The position numbers and the translations under genes are program-made. Below, one piece after another: positions 23,877-32,483 of a stretch of 64,000 nucleotides of DNA. Each line of letters begins with the position of its first letter. Position 1 is the first letter of the stretch. The notes beneath the pieces are model-generated. The model saw only the letters and a program-made list of their open reading frames with translations, was not told the DNA's origin and did no database searches. Source of the DNA: RPQJ01 sp963696545 (GTDB lineage Bacteria; Pseudomonadota; Gammaproteobacteria; Steroidobacterales; Steroidobacteraceae); NCBI GenBank assembly GCA_963696545.1, contig CAVOKQ010000001.1:62001-126000 (forward strand), given 5' to 3'.

Positions 23877-25548
23877 TGATGCCGACCAGGCGGTCGCGCG
23901 GATCGATCAGCACGCCGGGATTCAACACGCCCCGCGGATCGAGGCTGGCCTTCGCGGCACGCAGCGCATCGCGATACAGCGGCGACGACTCACGTTCGTA
24001 GCCGCTGCGATGATCGCGCCCCACCGAGTGGTGGTGCGTGACCGTGCCACCCAGTCGCGTCACCACGTCGTTGCAGGCGAGCTTTATTTCGCGCCACGCC
24101 GCCAGTGACGAGGCCAGGTCGCCGCGGTCGCTGCCCACCGCCGCGTACGTGAAGTAGGGCGCCGGCCCATCGGGGTAGACGTGCGTGAACCTGCACGACA
24201 CGCTACCCGGACGCCCCGTTGCACGTCGGATCGCGGCCGCGACCTCGTCGAGCACGCCGCGATAGAACGACTCGAAGCGGTCCCAGGTGATCGCCGTCTC
24301 GAACGTGTCGAGGATTCCGCCCGCGCCGACGACCGGGTCGCGCCAGTACGGCATGCGGATGAACGCGTCGCGCCATTGTCCGGCCGCACCCTTGCGGTGC
24401 TCGGCATCTTCGTCGCTTGCCGCATGCTGCATCGAGCGCTCGACCGCGGCGTTGTCGTACTGACCGCCGCAATCGCGCACGAGTTCCAGTGCGCGATCCA
24501 TCCAGGCGCGCAGCTCGTGATCGGCGGACTCGAAGCCGAGCACCAGCATCGGACTGCGACCATCACCGACGCCGGCGAATGCGACCTCGGCGGCATCGAG
24601 CAGCCGGCAGTTGGTCGGGTTCAGGCCCGACTGCGACAGCGCCCGCACGCAAGCCACGGCAGCGGGCAGGTCGGCGAAGCGCACCGATGCGGAGGCGCGA
24701 AACCGGGGCCGGTCCTGCAGCCGCATCCACGCCTCGGTCACGACGCCGAGCACGCCTTCCGAGCCGGTGACGAGTCGATTGGGGTCCGGGCCCGCTCCGC
24801 TGCCCGGGAGGCGGCGCGTCTCGAGGACGCCGGATGGGCAGACCATGCGCACGGACTGCACGAACTCGTCGATATGCGTGCCGAGCGTCGCGTAGTGGCC
24901 GCCCGAGCGCGTCACGATCCAGCCGCCGAGGGTCGAGAACTGGAAGCTCTGCGGGAAATGCCGCAGCGTGAGGCCGTGCGGCCGCAGTTGCGCCTCGAGC
25001 TCCGGGCCCAGCGCGCCGCCCTCGATGCGCGCCGCGCGACTTACGCGATCGACTTCGAGCACGCGATTCAGGCGCTCCAGGTCGAGCGACACCGTGGCGC
25101 GATAACCATCGCCCACCGCAGGCTCGACACCGCCGCACACGCTCGAGCCGCCGCCGTACGGCAGCACGGCGACGTCCTCACGGCTGGCCCAGTCGAGGAT
25201 GTCGGTGACGGCCTGCTCGTTCGCCGGAAAGGCGACCCAGTCGGGCGGGTTCGGCACGTCACGGTTCCACATGCGGACCGAGTCGGCGAACGACTTGCCA
25301 TAGCTGTGCGACAGCCGGTCGTGCGTTTCGCTCGAGAAGGCATCGACCAACGCGGGCGGCGCGGCAATCCGGGGAGGCGCCAGCACGAACTCCGATTCGC
25401 GTGGCGGCGATGGCAGGTCGGTGGCCGGGAGGCCGAGTCGCGCCATCAGGCCCTTCACGATCGCGACTTCCATTGGCTGGAGTTCGTCCGACTCGAGTCC
25501 CCAGCCCCAGAATCGGCGCTTCGGCCGGGTCGATTTCGTGTTGCTCAT
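23857..25548 (-). CDS. FAD-linked oxidase, alkyldihydroxyacetonephosphate synthase-like
   Basis: About 563 residues, VAO/PCMH flavoprotein with a C-terminal substrate domain. N-terminal RFWGWGLE and DELQPME, FAD-binding region at about 130-310 with LPYGGGSSVCGGVEP, FSTLGGWIVTRSGGHYATLGTHIDEFV and VTGSEGVLGVVTEAWMRL; C-terminal HHHSVGRDHRSGYERE matches the essential His-Tyr region of alkyl-DHAP synthase, which exchanges the acyl chain of acyl-DHAP for a fatty alcohol in ether-lipid synthesis. D-lactate/glycolate-type oxidases share the fold, but the triple His motif favours the ether-lipid enzyme. ATG 25548 is taken; an in-frame GTG three codons upstream is possible. Confidence 0.83.
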   Translation of the reverse strand: MSNTKSTRPKRRFWGWGLESDELQPMEVAIVKGLMARLGLPATDLPSPPRESEFVLAPPRIAAPPALVDAFSSETHDRLSHSYGKSFADSVRMWNRDVPNPPDWVAFPANEQAVTDILDWASREDVAVLPYGGGSSVCGGVEPAVGDGYRATVSLDLERLNRVLEVDRVSRAARIEGGALGPELEAQLRPHGLTLRHFPQSFQFSTLGGWIVTRSGGHYATLGTHIDEFVQSVRMVCPSGVLETRRLPGSGAGPDPNRLVTGSEGVLGVVTEAWMRLQDRPRFRASASVRFADLPAAVACVRALSQSGLNPTNCRLLDAAEVAFAGVGDGRSPMLVLGFESADHELRAWMDRALELVRDCGGQYDNAAVERSMQHAASDEDAEHRKGAAGQWRDAFIRMPYWRDPVVGAGGILDTFETAITWDRFESFYRGVLDEVAAAIRRATGRPGSVSCRFTHVYPDGPAPYFTYAAVGSDRGDLASSLAAWREIKLACNDVVTRLGGTVTHHHSVGRDHRSGYERESSPLYRDALRAAKASLDPRGVLNPGVLIDPRDRLVGITGALAG

Positions 25549-25589
25549 GGCCGTCACTATACTGCGACCGTTTTCGAAAGGCGGTGCTG

Positions 25590-26882
25590 ATGGCGGCTTT
25601 GATTCCCCCTCGTCTCGTGCACGCGTTGCTTGCGCTGGCCTGGATGCTGGCGCTGGCCATTCGACCTGCGTGGAGCGCCGAGACCGGCCCGACGACGGGC
25701 TCGACGGTGCCTGCGGGCTACGCCGTCGTGATCGGCGGAGCGCTCACTGCCGACAACGATGCCGTGTGGTCGAAGCTGGTACAGCTTGCGGGCGGCGAGG
25801 GCGCGCGGTTCGTCGTGTTTGCCACGGCATCGAACAATCCCGAGCGCTCGGCCGCACGGATCATCGCGAACCTGCGCAGGCATGGCGCCGTGGCTGAACA
25901 CGTTGCCGTGGCGCCTCGAATCGACGGCATCGATGTCGCGCGCGAGGTCGCGAACCCGAAGTGGATCGAGCTCGTCCGCGGCGCGCGTGGCGTCTACTTC
26001 GCGGGCGGCGCGCAGGAGCGGATCGTCGATACGCTGATGCCGGGCGGAAAGGTCACGCCGTTGCTGCAGGCCGTCTGGGACGTGTATCGATCCGGCGGCG
26101 TGGTGGCCGGAAGCTCGGCGGGTGCGGCGATCATGAGCGAGACGATGATCCGCGACATCGAGGACCCGATGATCGCGCTGAAAGGCACGATCCGCGACGG
26201 AAAGGAGATTTCGCGCGGGCTCGGCTTCGTCGGCGACCAGCTGCTCACTGACCAGCACTTCCTGCGCCGCGGACGCATCGGCCGGCTGCTGCCGGTAATG
26301 GTGAAGACGGGCTACCAGCATGGCCTCGGCGTCGAGGAGAACACGGCGGCGTTCGTGCACCGGGGCACCGTCGAGGTCGTCGGTGCCGGGGGCGTACTGT
26401 TCGTCAACCTCGCGGGCGCGAAGACGGACCAAGATGCCGGCGCGTTCAGCCTGCGCGGCGCCCGTCTCAGCTATCTCGATCGCGGCGACAGCATGGACCT
26501 CGGCACCGGGACGATCACGCCTTCGAGCGCCAAGCTCGGCGACACGAAGCTCGTCTGGACCCGGCCCGACTTCAAGCCCTCACTAGCGGCCGTGCCTTAC
26601 CACCTCGAGATGCTCGGCAACTGGACCATCGTCAACGCGATGAGCGAGCTCGTCGACAGCAGTGCGCAGGAGATGCGCGGCCTCGCGTACGACGCACAGC
26701 CGAAGCCAGGCGATCCACAGGCGGCGCTGGGCTTCGAGTTCCGGCTGTACAAAGGCGCCGACACGGTCGGCTGGTTCACGGACGTGAACGGCGCAGACGC
26801 GTACACGATCGGCGACGTCTACCTCGACGTTAATCCGGTGCGAATGGCGCAGCCGCTGTACACGCCCTGGAGCAAGCGCTGA
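25590..26882 (+). CDS. Exported cyanophycinase-family peptidase (S51)
   Basis: 430 residues. Signal peptide (ALLALAWMLALAIRPAWS) followed by an S51 serine peptidase: VIGGALTADN, VVFATASNNPERSA, VYFAGGAQERI, then GGVVAGSSAGAAIMSETMI with the nucleophile Ser, and FVGDQLLTDQHFLRRGRIGRL, a family block near the catalytic His. Cyanophycinase frees beta-Asp-Arg dipeptides from cyanophycin. No cyanophycin synthetase is nearby, so this exported form would act on external polymer or on another beta-aspartyl peptide. It is divergent from the flavoprotein by about 40 bases. Confidence 0.85.
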   Translation: MAALIPPRLVHALLALAWMLALAIRPAWSAETGPTTGSTVPAGYAVVIGGALTADNDAVWSKLVQLAGGEGARFVVFATASNNPERSAARIIANLRRHGAVAEHVAVAPRIDGIDVAREVANPKWIELVRGARGVYFAGGAQERIVDTLMPGGKVTPLLQAVWDVYRSGGVVAGSSAGAAIMSETMIRDIEDPMIALKGTIRDGKEISRGLGFVGDQLLTDQHFLRRGRIGRLLPVMVKTGYQHGLGVEENTAAFVHRGTVEVVGAGGVLFVNLAGAKTDQDAGAFSLRGARLSYLDRGDSMDLGTGTITPSSAKLGDTKLVWTRPDFKPSLAAVPYHLEMLGNWTIVNAMSELVDSSAQEMRGLAYDAQPKPGDPQAALGFEFRLYKGADTVGWFTDVNGADAYTIGDVYLDVNPVRMAQPLYTPWSKR

Positions 26883-26924
26883 CGGCTGCCGGGTCGGTGG
26901 AGTTTCCGCCGCCGACGATACGGG

Positions 26925-28163
26925 TCAGCGCGCGAGAACCTCGAACTCGACGTCGGAGTGCTTTTTCAGCCGCTCGATCAGCTTGTCGCCGAGTGCCGTC
27001 GCCGGCGTCCAAAAGCCACCGCGCACTTTCGATTTCGGCACGTCGAGCGCCAGGCACGCCGCCGCCTGTCCGAGCATCTTCGACGTCGAGCCGTAGCCCG
27101 GGTCACCCTGGCCGACGACCTTTACGCGAAGGCTTCGACCGTCGGCCGTCTGGCCGAGCAGCCTCAGGTCCCAGAAGCCTTTCTTCTGCGTGTCCTCGCT
27201 CGGCCCCGAGCCGGGAGGTGCAACAAATCGCTCGACCGCAGCCCTGACCGGGGCAATCGTGCCGGCCGCCATGACGCCGGCGATCCCCGCGGTGATGCCG
27301 GCCGCCGTCAGGCGCCCCTTAAGGCCCGGCCCGGTGAGCACGGCCTCGTCGTACAGGAACTCCTTGCCATACGAGTGACGGGTCAGCGCATTCGTGCGGT
27401 GGACGATGCGGGTGTTGACCGCACTCATCACGAACGGCGCCACCCAGCTGCCGAAGTCCGCATCGAGCTCGGCGATCTTCACGTGCGGCTGGCGGGTCTT
27501 CACGCCGTGTCCCTTGGGGCAGATCGAGTAGGGATTCCCGAGTTCCTTGCGCAGCTTCGAGTCGGCCGTCGCTTCCTTGACGGCATTCATCAGGCTCGCG
27601 ACCGTGCCGCCCGAAAACCCGCCACTGATGCCCTTCACCCGCAGCTTGACCCTCGTGCAAGGCTCTCCGAAGCGCTGCATCGCCTCGCGCTGCAGGAAGT
27701 GCACGCCGAGGTCGGACGGGATCGAGTCGAAGCCACAGCAGTGCACGATGCGGGCACCGGACTTGCGGGCCGTTGCCTCGTAGCGGTCCACCATGCGGCG
27801 GATCCACTGCACCTCCCCGGTCAGGTCGCAGTAGTCCGTGCCGGTCTTCGCGCACACCTTCACCAGCGGCTCGCCGTAGAGCGCGTAGGGCCCCACCGTC
27901 GAGGCGACGACTCGGGTCTGGCGGCAGAGCTCGCCGAGTGCGGCCTCGTCGGCGGCGTCCGCCAGCAGGATCGGCAGCTTCGCAGCCTTCGCACCCAGCG
28001 ATTTCCGCAGCTCCTCGAGCTTCGGGCCGGATCGACCCGCGATAGCCCAGCGGAGCTTGCCGCGCAGGCCGAACTCCCTCAGCAGGTAGCGTGTCAGGAT
28101 CTGGCCCACGAAGCTCGTCGCGCCAAAGACTACGAGGTCATAAGCGGGGCGGGTGGCGGTCAT
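26925..28163 (-). CDS. Saccharopine dehydrogenase-like / trans-acting enoyl reductase-like protein
   Basis: 412 residues. N-terminal Rossmann fold YDLVVFGATSFVGQILTRYL, then WAIAGRSGPKLEELR, VASTVGPYALYGEPLV, GTDYCDLTGEVQWIRRM and CCGFDSIPSDLG, which together mark the saccharopine-dehydrogenase-like family that includes mycobacterial trans-acting enoyl reductase and human SCCPDH. A hydrophobic stretch near 290 (AAGITAGIAGVMAAGTIAP) may associate with membrane. The family often acts in lipid modification; the substrate is unknown here. Start at 28163 is chosen because the fold begins nine residues later. Divergent from nadA. Confidence 0.85.
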   Translation of the reverse strand: MTATRPAYDLVVFGATSFVGQILTRYLLREFGLRGKLRWAIAGRSGPKLEELRKSLGAKAAKLPILLADAADEAALGELCRQTRVVASTVGPYALYGEPLVKVCAKTGTDYCDLTGEVQWIRRMVDRYEATARKSGARIVHCCGFDSIPSDLGVHFLQREAMQRFGEPCTRVKLRVKGISGGFSGGTVASLMNAVKEATADSKLRKELGNPYSICPKGHGVKTRQPHVKIAELDADFGSWVAPFVMSAVNTRIVHRTNALTRHSYGKEFLYDEAVLTGPGLKGRLTAAGITAGIAGVMAAGTIAPVRAAVERFVAPPGSGPSEDTQKKGFWDLRLLGQTADGRSLRVKVVGQGDPGYGSTSKMLGQAAACLALDVPKSKVRGGFWTPATALGDKLIERLKKHSDVEFEVLAR

Positions 28164-28249
28164 GGATGTCTCCGGGGACACGGACGGCGCCAGCATGGCA
28201 TAGAATTCAGGACCGGCGCACCCGCTGCCCACCCGCACACGGAATCCGC

Positions 28250-29305
28250 ATGCAAGTCGAAGAAATCTTCCGCAACCTCAGGGACAAGCTCGGCGACGTG
28301 ATGCCCGAGGGCGAGATCCTGCTGAAGGCCGAGGTGGCTGCCGAAATCCACCGGCTGAAGGCCGAGCGCGACGCGGTGATCCTCGGGCACAACTACATGG
28401 AGCCGGCGCTGTTTCATTCCGTGCCCGACTTCCAGGGCGACTCGCTGGAGCTCTCCCGCCGCGCGGCCGAGACCGACAAGTCGGTGATCGTGTTCTGCGG
28501 CGTGCGGTTCATGGCCGAGACCGCGAAGATCCTGAACCCGGGCAAGACCGTGCTGCTGCCGACCGAGAAGGGCGGCTGCTCGCTCGCCGAGAGCATCACC
28601 GCGGCCGACGTGCGCGCACTGCGTGCCGCATACCCCGGTGTGCCGATCGTCACGTACATCAACACGTACGCGGACGTGAAGGCGGAGTGCGACATCTGCT
28701 GCACGTCGAGCAACGCCGTGGCCGTCGTCGAGTCGCTGAATTCCGACACCGTGATCTTCCTGCCGGACGAGTACCTGGCGCGGAACGTCGCGCGCGAAAC
28801 CGGCCTGCACGTCATCGTGCCGAGCGTGCTGCCGAAGCCGGGTGCCCCGAGGCCGGGCAGCGACGTCGAGCACGTCATGGTCGCGTGGAAGGGCCGCTGC
28901 GAGGTTCACGAGCTCTTCACCACCGAGGACATCGATTCGGTGCGCAAGCAGTTTCCGGACGTGATGATCCTCGCGCACCCGGAGTGCAGCCCAGAGGTCG
29001 TCGAGAAGGCGGACTTCTCCGGCAGCACGACGGCGATGATCAAGGCGGTCGAGAAGTCGAAGGCGAAGCGGTTCCTGCTGCTCACCGAGTGCTCGATGGG
29101 CGACAACATCGTCGCCGCGAACCCGGACAAGGAAATGCTGCGACTGTGCAGCCATCGCTGCCCGCACATGCACGAGATCACGCTCGAGCAGACGCGTGAC
29201 TCGCTGAAATACATGCGCTGGGAAGTCGACGTGCCCGAAGACATCCGCGTCCGCGCGCTGCGGTCGGTCGAGCGCATGCTGGCCATCGGCCCAAAGATCG
29301 ATTGA
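28250..29305 (+). CDS. nadA: Quinolinate synthase
   Basis: 351 residues. Condenses iminoaspartate with DHAP to quinolinate using a [4Fe-4S] cluster. Motifs: AVILGHNYMEPALFH, GDSLELSRRA, VFCGVRFMAETAKILNP, PTEKGGCSLAES, VTYINTYADVKAECDICCTSSNA (cluster Cys), AHPECSPEVV (second Cys) and LCSHRCPHMHEITLE (third Cys region). Its stop overlaps the TTG start of nadB, making a coupled pair. Iminoaspartate from NadB is unstable, so tight pairing fits. Confidence 0.95.
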   Translation: MQVEEIFRNLRDKLGDVMPEGEILLKAEVAAEIHRLKAERDAVILGHNYMEPALFHSVPDFQGDSLELSRRAAETDKSVIVFCGVRFMAETAKILNPGKTVLLPTEKGGCSLAESITAADVRALRAAYPGVPIVTYINTYADVKAECDICCTSSNAVAVVESLNSDTVIFLPDEYLARNVARETGLHVIVPSVLPKPGAPRPGSDVEHVMVAWKGRCEVHELFTTEDIDSVRKQFPDVMILAHPECSPEVVEKADFSGSTTAMIKAVEKSKAKRFLLLTECSMGDNIVAANPDKEMLRLCSHRCPHMHEITLEQTRDSLKYMRWEVDVPEDIRVRALRSVERMLAIGPKID

Positions 29306-30870
29306 AGCCCCCGATTCACACCGACGTCCTGATCCTCGGCTGCGGCATCGCCGGCGGCACGGCAGCGCTCGAGCTCGCGGATGCGGGTCTCGACGTCGTG
29401 ATCGTCACGCGCGCCGACCAGCCCGCCGAGTCGAATACATACTGGGCGCAGGGCGGCATCATCTTCACCGGCGAAGGTGACTCGCCGAAACTGCTGGAGC
29501 AGGACATCCTGCATGCGGGCGCGGGCATCTGCCGCGAGCAGGCGGTCGAGATCCTGGCAACCACGGGGCCCGGGCTCGTGCAGTCGGTGCTGATCGATCG
29601 GTTGAAAGTCCCGTTCGACCGCAGGCCGGACGGCAGCCTCGCGCTTGGGCGCGAGGGCGGGCACTCGATACCCCGCATCGTGCATTCCGCGGACGCGACC
29701 GGCCGGGCGATCGAGAATGCGCTGATCGCGGAGCTGAAGCGGCACCCGCACGTCCGCTTCATGACCAGTCACACCGCGGTTGACCTGCTGACGCCTGCGC
29801 ATCACGGTCGCGACCGCCGCGCGGTCTACGACCCGGTGTCGTGCGTCGGTGCATACGTGCTCGAGCAGTCGACCAGCGAGGTCCTGAGGATCTTCGCGCG
29901 GTCGACGATCCTGGCCACGGGCGGCCTCGGGCAGATCTACCTGCGCACGACGAATCCCGTGGGTTCGCGTGGCGACGGTCTCGCGATGGCGTACCGTGCG
30001 GGCGCGCGCGTCATCAACACGGAGTACGTCCAGTTCCACCCGACTGCGTTCTATCACCGCAACGCGCCGTGCTTCCTGATCACCGAGGCGGTTCGCGGTG
30101 CGGGCGCGCGGCTGGTGGACGAGCAGCGGCGGCCGTTCATGGACCGCTATGACCCGGAGTGGAAGGATCTCGCGCCGCGCGACGTCGTCGCCCGCGGCAT
30201 CCACGCGGAGATGCTGCGTCGTGGCGTGAAGAACGTCTACCTCGATCTCGCGACCTACATTCCGGCGGAGCGGATTCGCGCCGAGTTCCCGGAGATGCAC
30301 CGCAGCTGCCTCGAGTACGGCATCGACATCACGCGCGACCTGCTGCCGGTCGTCCCGGCCGCGCACTATGCGTGTGGTGGAGTGTGGGTGGACGAGCACG
30401 GCCAGAGCACGCTCGGCAGGCTGTACGCGATCGGCGAGGTGTCGTGCACGGGGCTGCACGGCGCCAACCGGCTCGCGAGCACGTCGCTGCTCGAAGGCCT
30501 GGTCTGGGGGCACCGCTCGGCGCGGCACCTGGCCGAGAGCCTCGAGCCGAGGAGCGCCGCGTTGTTCGACGACATCCCGCCCTGGCAGCCCACCGGTGCC
30601 CAGGAGCCCGATCCGGCGCTGATCGCGCAGGACGTGACGTCGATCAAGAACATCATGTGGAACTACGTCGGTCTGGTGCGCACGGCGCCGCGGCTGGCGC
30701 GCGCGATCCGCGAGCTGCGCAACCTCGAGGTCGAGATCGAGCGTTTCTACCGGGCCGCGGGGCTGTCCGACGACCTGATCGGGCTGCGCAACTCGATCCG
30801 CGTCGCGCTGATCGTGACGCTGGCGGCCTGGGAGAATCCCGAGAGCCGCGGCTGCCACTACCGGGAGTAG
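29302..30870 (+). CDS. nadB: L-aspartate oxidase
   Basis: 522 residues, flavoprotein of the succinate dehydrogenase/fumarate reductase family, making iminoaspartate for NadA. FAD motif VLILGCGIAGGTAALELA, SNTYWAQGGI, GREGGHSIPRIVHSADATG, ILATGGLGQIYLRTTNP, EYVQFHPTAFYH, RGAGARLVDE, PAAHYACGGVWVDEHGQ, and GLHGANRLASTSLLEGLVWG near the end of the flavin domain. Translation seems to begin at TTG 29302, overlapping the nadA stop (TTGA); no ATG or GTG lies close enough upstream of the Rossmann strand. Confidence 0.95.
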   Translation: MKPPIHTDVLILGCGIAGGTAALELADAGLDVVIVTRADQPAESNTYWAQGGIIFTGEGDSPKLLEQDILHAGAGICREQAVEILATTGPGLVQSVLIDRLKVPFDRRPDGSLALGREGGHSIPRIVHSADATGRAIENALIAELKRHPHVRFMTSHTAVDLLTPAHHGRDRRAVYDPVSCVGAYVLEQSTSEVLRIFARSTILATGGLGQIYLRTTNPVGSRGDGLAMAYRAGARVINTEYVQFHPTAFYHRNAPCFLITEAVRGAGARLVDEQRRPFMDRYDPEWKDLAPRDVVARGIHAEMLRRGVKNVYLDLATYIPAERIRAEFPEMHRSCLEYGIDITRDLLPVVPAAHYACGGVWVDEHGQSTLGRLYAIGEVSCTGLHGANRLASTSLLEGLVWGHRSARHLAESLEPRSAALFDDIPPWQPTGAQEPDPALIAQDVTSIKNIMWNYVGLVRTAPRLARAIRELRNLEVEIERFYRAAGLSDDLIGLRNSIRVALIVTLAAWENPESRGCHYRE

Positions 30871-30891
30871 CAGCCGGGCCTGCGGCTGCCG

Positions 30892-31320
30892 TCAAGCGAA
30901 GACGCGCACCAGTTCGCGGATCGTGAAGATCATCAGCACGATCGAGCCGACCGCGAAGATCGAGAACCGGACGATCACCTTGTTGAAAGTCGCCTGCACC
31001 AGCGAGTGCAGCACTCGCAGCACCACGTACGCCCACGCGAGCTTCAGCGCCGTCGCATCGCCGCCGCCCGTGAGGGCCGCGAAGAACATCAGCGCGTAGA
31101 AGATCGTCGGTTGCTCGTGCAGGTGGTTGTAGTTGTCGGCGACGGACCGCACGCCCGGGCGCAGGCGGTGTGCCCACGTGCCGGGGTATGCGGCTTCCTG
31201 CGGGTCGAGGCCCGCCGCGTTCATCGCCGGGATGCGTGTCGCGTACATCCAGATCCACATTACGAGCGTCCAGGCGACGAGCGCGAGCACCGGGCTCAGG
31301 AATTCGGCGTTGGTCGGCAT
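30892..31320 (-). CDS. MAPEG-family membrane protein
   Basis: 142 residues with four predicted membrane helices: about 8-28, 75-92, 97-112 and 118-138. The loop NYNHLHEQPTIFYALMFFAAL with the conserved E-x-P between helices 1 and 2 is the MAPEG signature (glutathione- and eicosanoid-metabolism membrane proteins). Bacterial members include glutathione S-transferase-like enzymes, but many have no assigned activity. Convergent with nadB. Confidence 0.85.
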   Translation of the reverse strand: MPTNAEFLSPVLALVAWTLVMWIWMYATRIPAMNAAGLDPQEAAYPGTWAHRLRPGVRSVADNYNHLHEQPTIFYALMFFAALTGGGDATALKLAWAYVVLRVLHSLVQATFNKVIVRFSIFAVGSIVLMIFTIRELVRVFA

Positions 31321-31397
31321 GTCGGTCTCCCCGGGGTATGGTTGTGGCCCGGAGCCTAGCAGGCCGCGGGCACTTGGGTAACAATCCCGCCCTGATC

Positions 31398-32447
31398 ATG
31401 ATCGTCTCGACCACGCTGACGGGCAGTAATGCCGACATCATCCGCGACGCGCTCGCTTCCGTCGTCGCGCAGGTCGATCGTTGCATCGTCATCGACACGG
31501 GCGCAAAGGACGATTCGCTCGCCGTGGCCCGCGAGGTTGCCGGCGATAAGCTGCTCGTCCGTGAGTTTCCCTGGCGCAACGATTTTTCTGCCGCGCGGAA
31601 TTTTGCGCTGCAGGCGGCGACCGAGGCAGGGGCGCGCTGGGCCGTGACGGTCGACACCGACGAGCGCCTGTTGTTCAACCCGGGCGTGTCGCTGCGCGAC
31701 GCATTGGCTCGCAACAGGGCGAAGGTGCTGCTGATCGGCCAGCGGGACGGGTCGTACGCGAAGGAGCGGATCATCCGCCTCCCGACCACCAACTGGTGGA
31801 ACGGGCCGACGCACGAGGCGCTCGAGGGGCAGCGTGCAGGCGAGTCGGAGATCCTGCAGGGCGTGCATTTCGACGAGCTCCGCAAGGATGCGGCGGCGAT
31901 GAAGCTCAAGTTCGAGCGCGACGTGGCGATCCTCGCGGAGTACGTCAAGCAGCACCCGACGTTGCCGCGCTGGCACTACTACCTGGGCGCGTCGCTGCAC
32001 GACCTGCGCCGCCATGAAGAAGCGATCGAGTCGTTCAAGACCTGCGCCGCGCTGAAAGGCTGGAACGAGGAGGGCGCCTGGGCCTGCTACCGGGCTGCCG
32101 AGTGCTACTGCGCGCTGAAGCGCTGGAGAGAGGCGATCGAGATGTGCGGGCAGGGGCTGGCGATCCGGCCCGCGACGGCCGAACTCGCGTGGATGGCCGG
32201 TTGGGCTGCGTTCAACCTGCGGCAATACGAGGACGCGATCGCCTGGTCGAACATGGCTGTGGTCAACGGGTTCTACGACGGCGCCGGCGCGGGTTACTCG
32301 AGGATCTCGTTCCGCTATCCCTATGCGCTGTACGAGGGTCCGTACGAGACGCTGAAGTGGACCTTCGAGCGGCTCGGCAACCACGTCGCCGCCAAGGCCG
32401 CCGAAAAGGAAGCGGCCGCGGCGAAGAAGCTTCGCGAAGGAAAATAG
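31398..32447 (+). CDS. Glycosyltransferase family 2-like protein with C-terminal TPR
   Basis: 349 residues, cytosolic. N-terminal GT2-like part: IVSTTLTGSNADIIRDAL, CIVIDTGAKDDS, FPWRNDFSAARNFAL and the acidic VTVDTDERL where a DxD motif is expected. This shape (short GT-A core with ARN) resembles SunS/TPR-type glycosyltransferases. From about 195 onward, TPR-like helices follow (HYYLGASLHDLRRHEEAIES, ACYRAAECYCALKRWREAIE). It may glycosylate a protein or peptide, but the acceptor is unknown. The stop is followed at once by a palindrome, then the DUF885 gene. Confidence 0.8.
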   Translation: MIVSTTLTGSNADIIRDALASVVAQVDRCIVIDTGAKDDSLAVAREVAGDKLLVREFPWRNDFSAARNFALQAATEAGARWAVTVDTDERLLFNPGVSLRDALARNRAKVLLIGQRDGSYAKERIIRLPTTNWWNGPTHEALEGQRAGESEILQGVHFDELRKDAAAMKLKFERDVAILAEYVKQHPTLPRWHYYLGASLHDLRRHEEAIESFKTCAALKGWNEEGAWACYRAAECYCALKRWREAIEMCGQGLAIRPATAELAWMAGWAAFNLRQYEDAIAWSNMAVVNGFYDGAGAGYSRISFRYPYALYEGPYETLKWTFERLGNHVAAKAAEKEAAAAKKLREGK

Positions 32448-32459
32448 GTGCCAGGCACC
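32447..32459. repeat. Short palindrome GGTGCC-A-GGCACC
   Basis: Perfect six-base arms with one-base spacer, starting on the last base of the glycosyltransferase stop and followed by CGAATTACGAATT, an AT-rich tandem. It resembles the REP-type palindromes scattered between genes in Xanthomonadales-like genomes. It sits 25 bases before the DUF885 start. Only one copy is visible in the window. Confidence 0.45.
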
Positions 32460-32483
32460 GAATTACGAATTAGCGGGAGTCAC

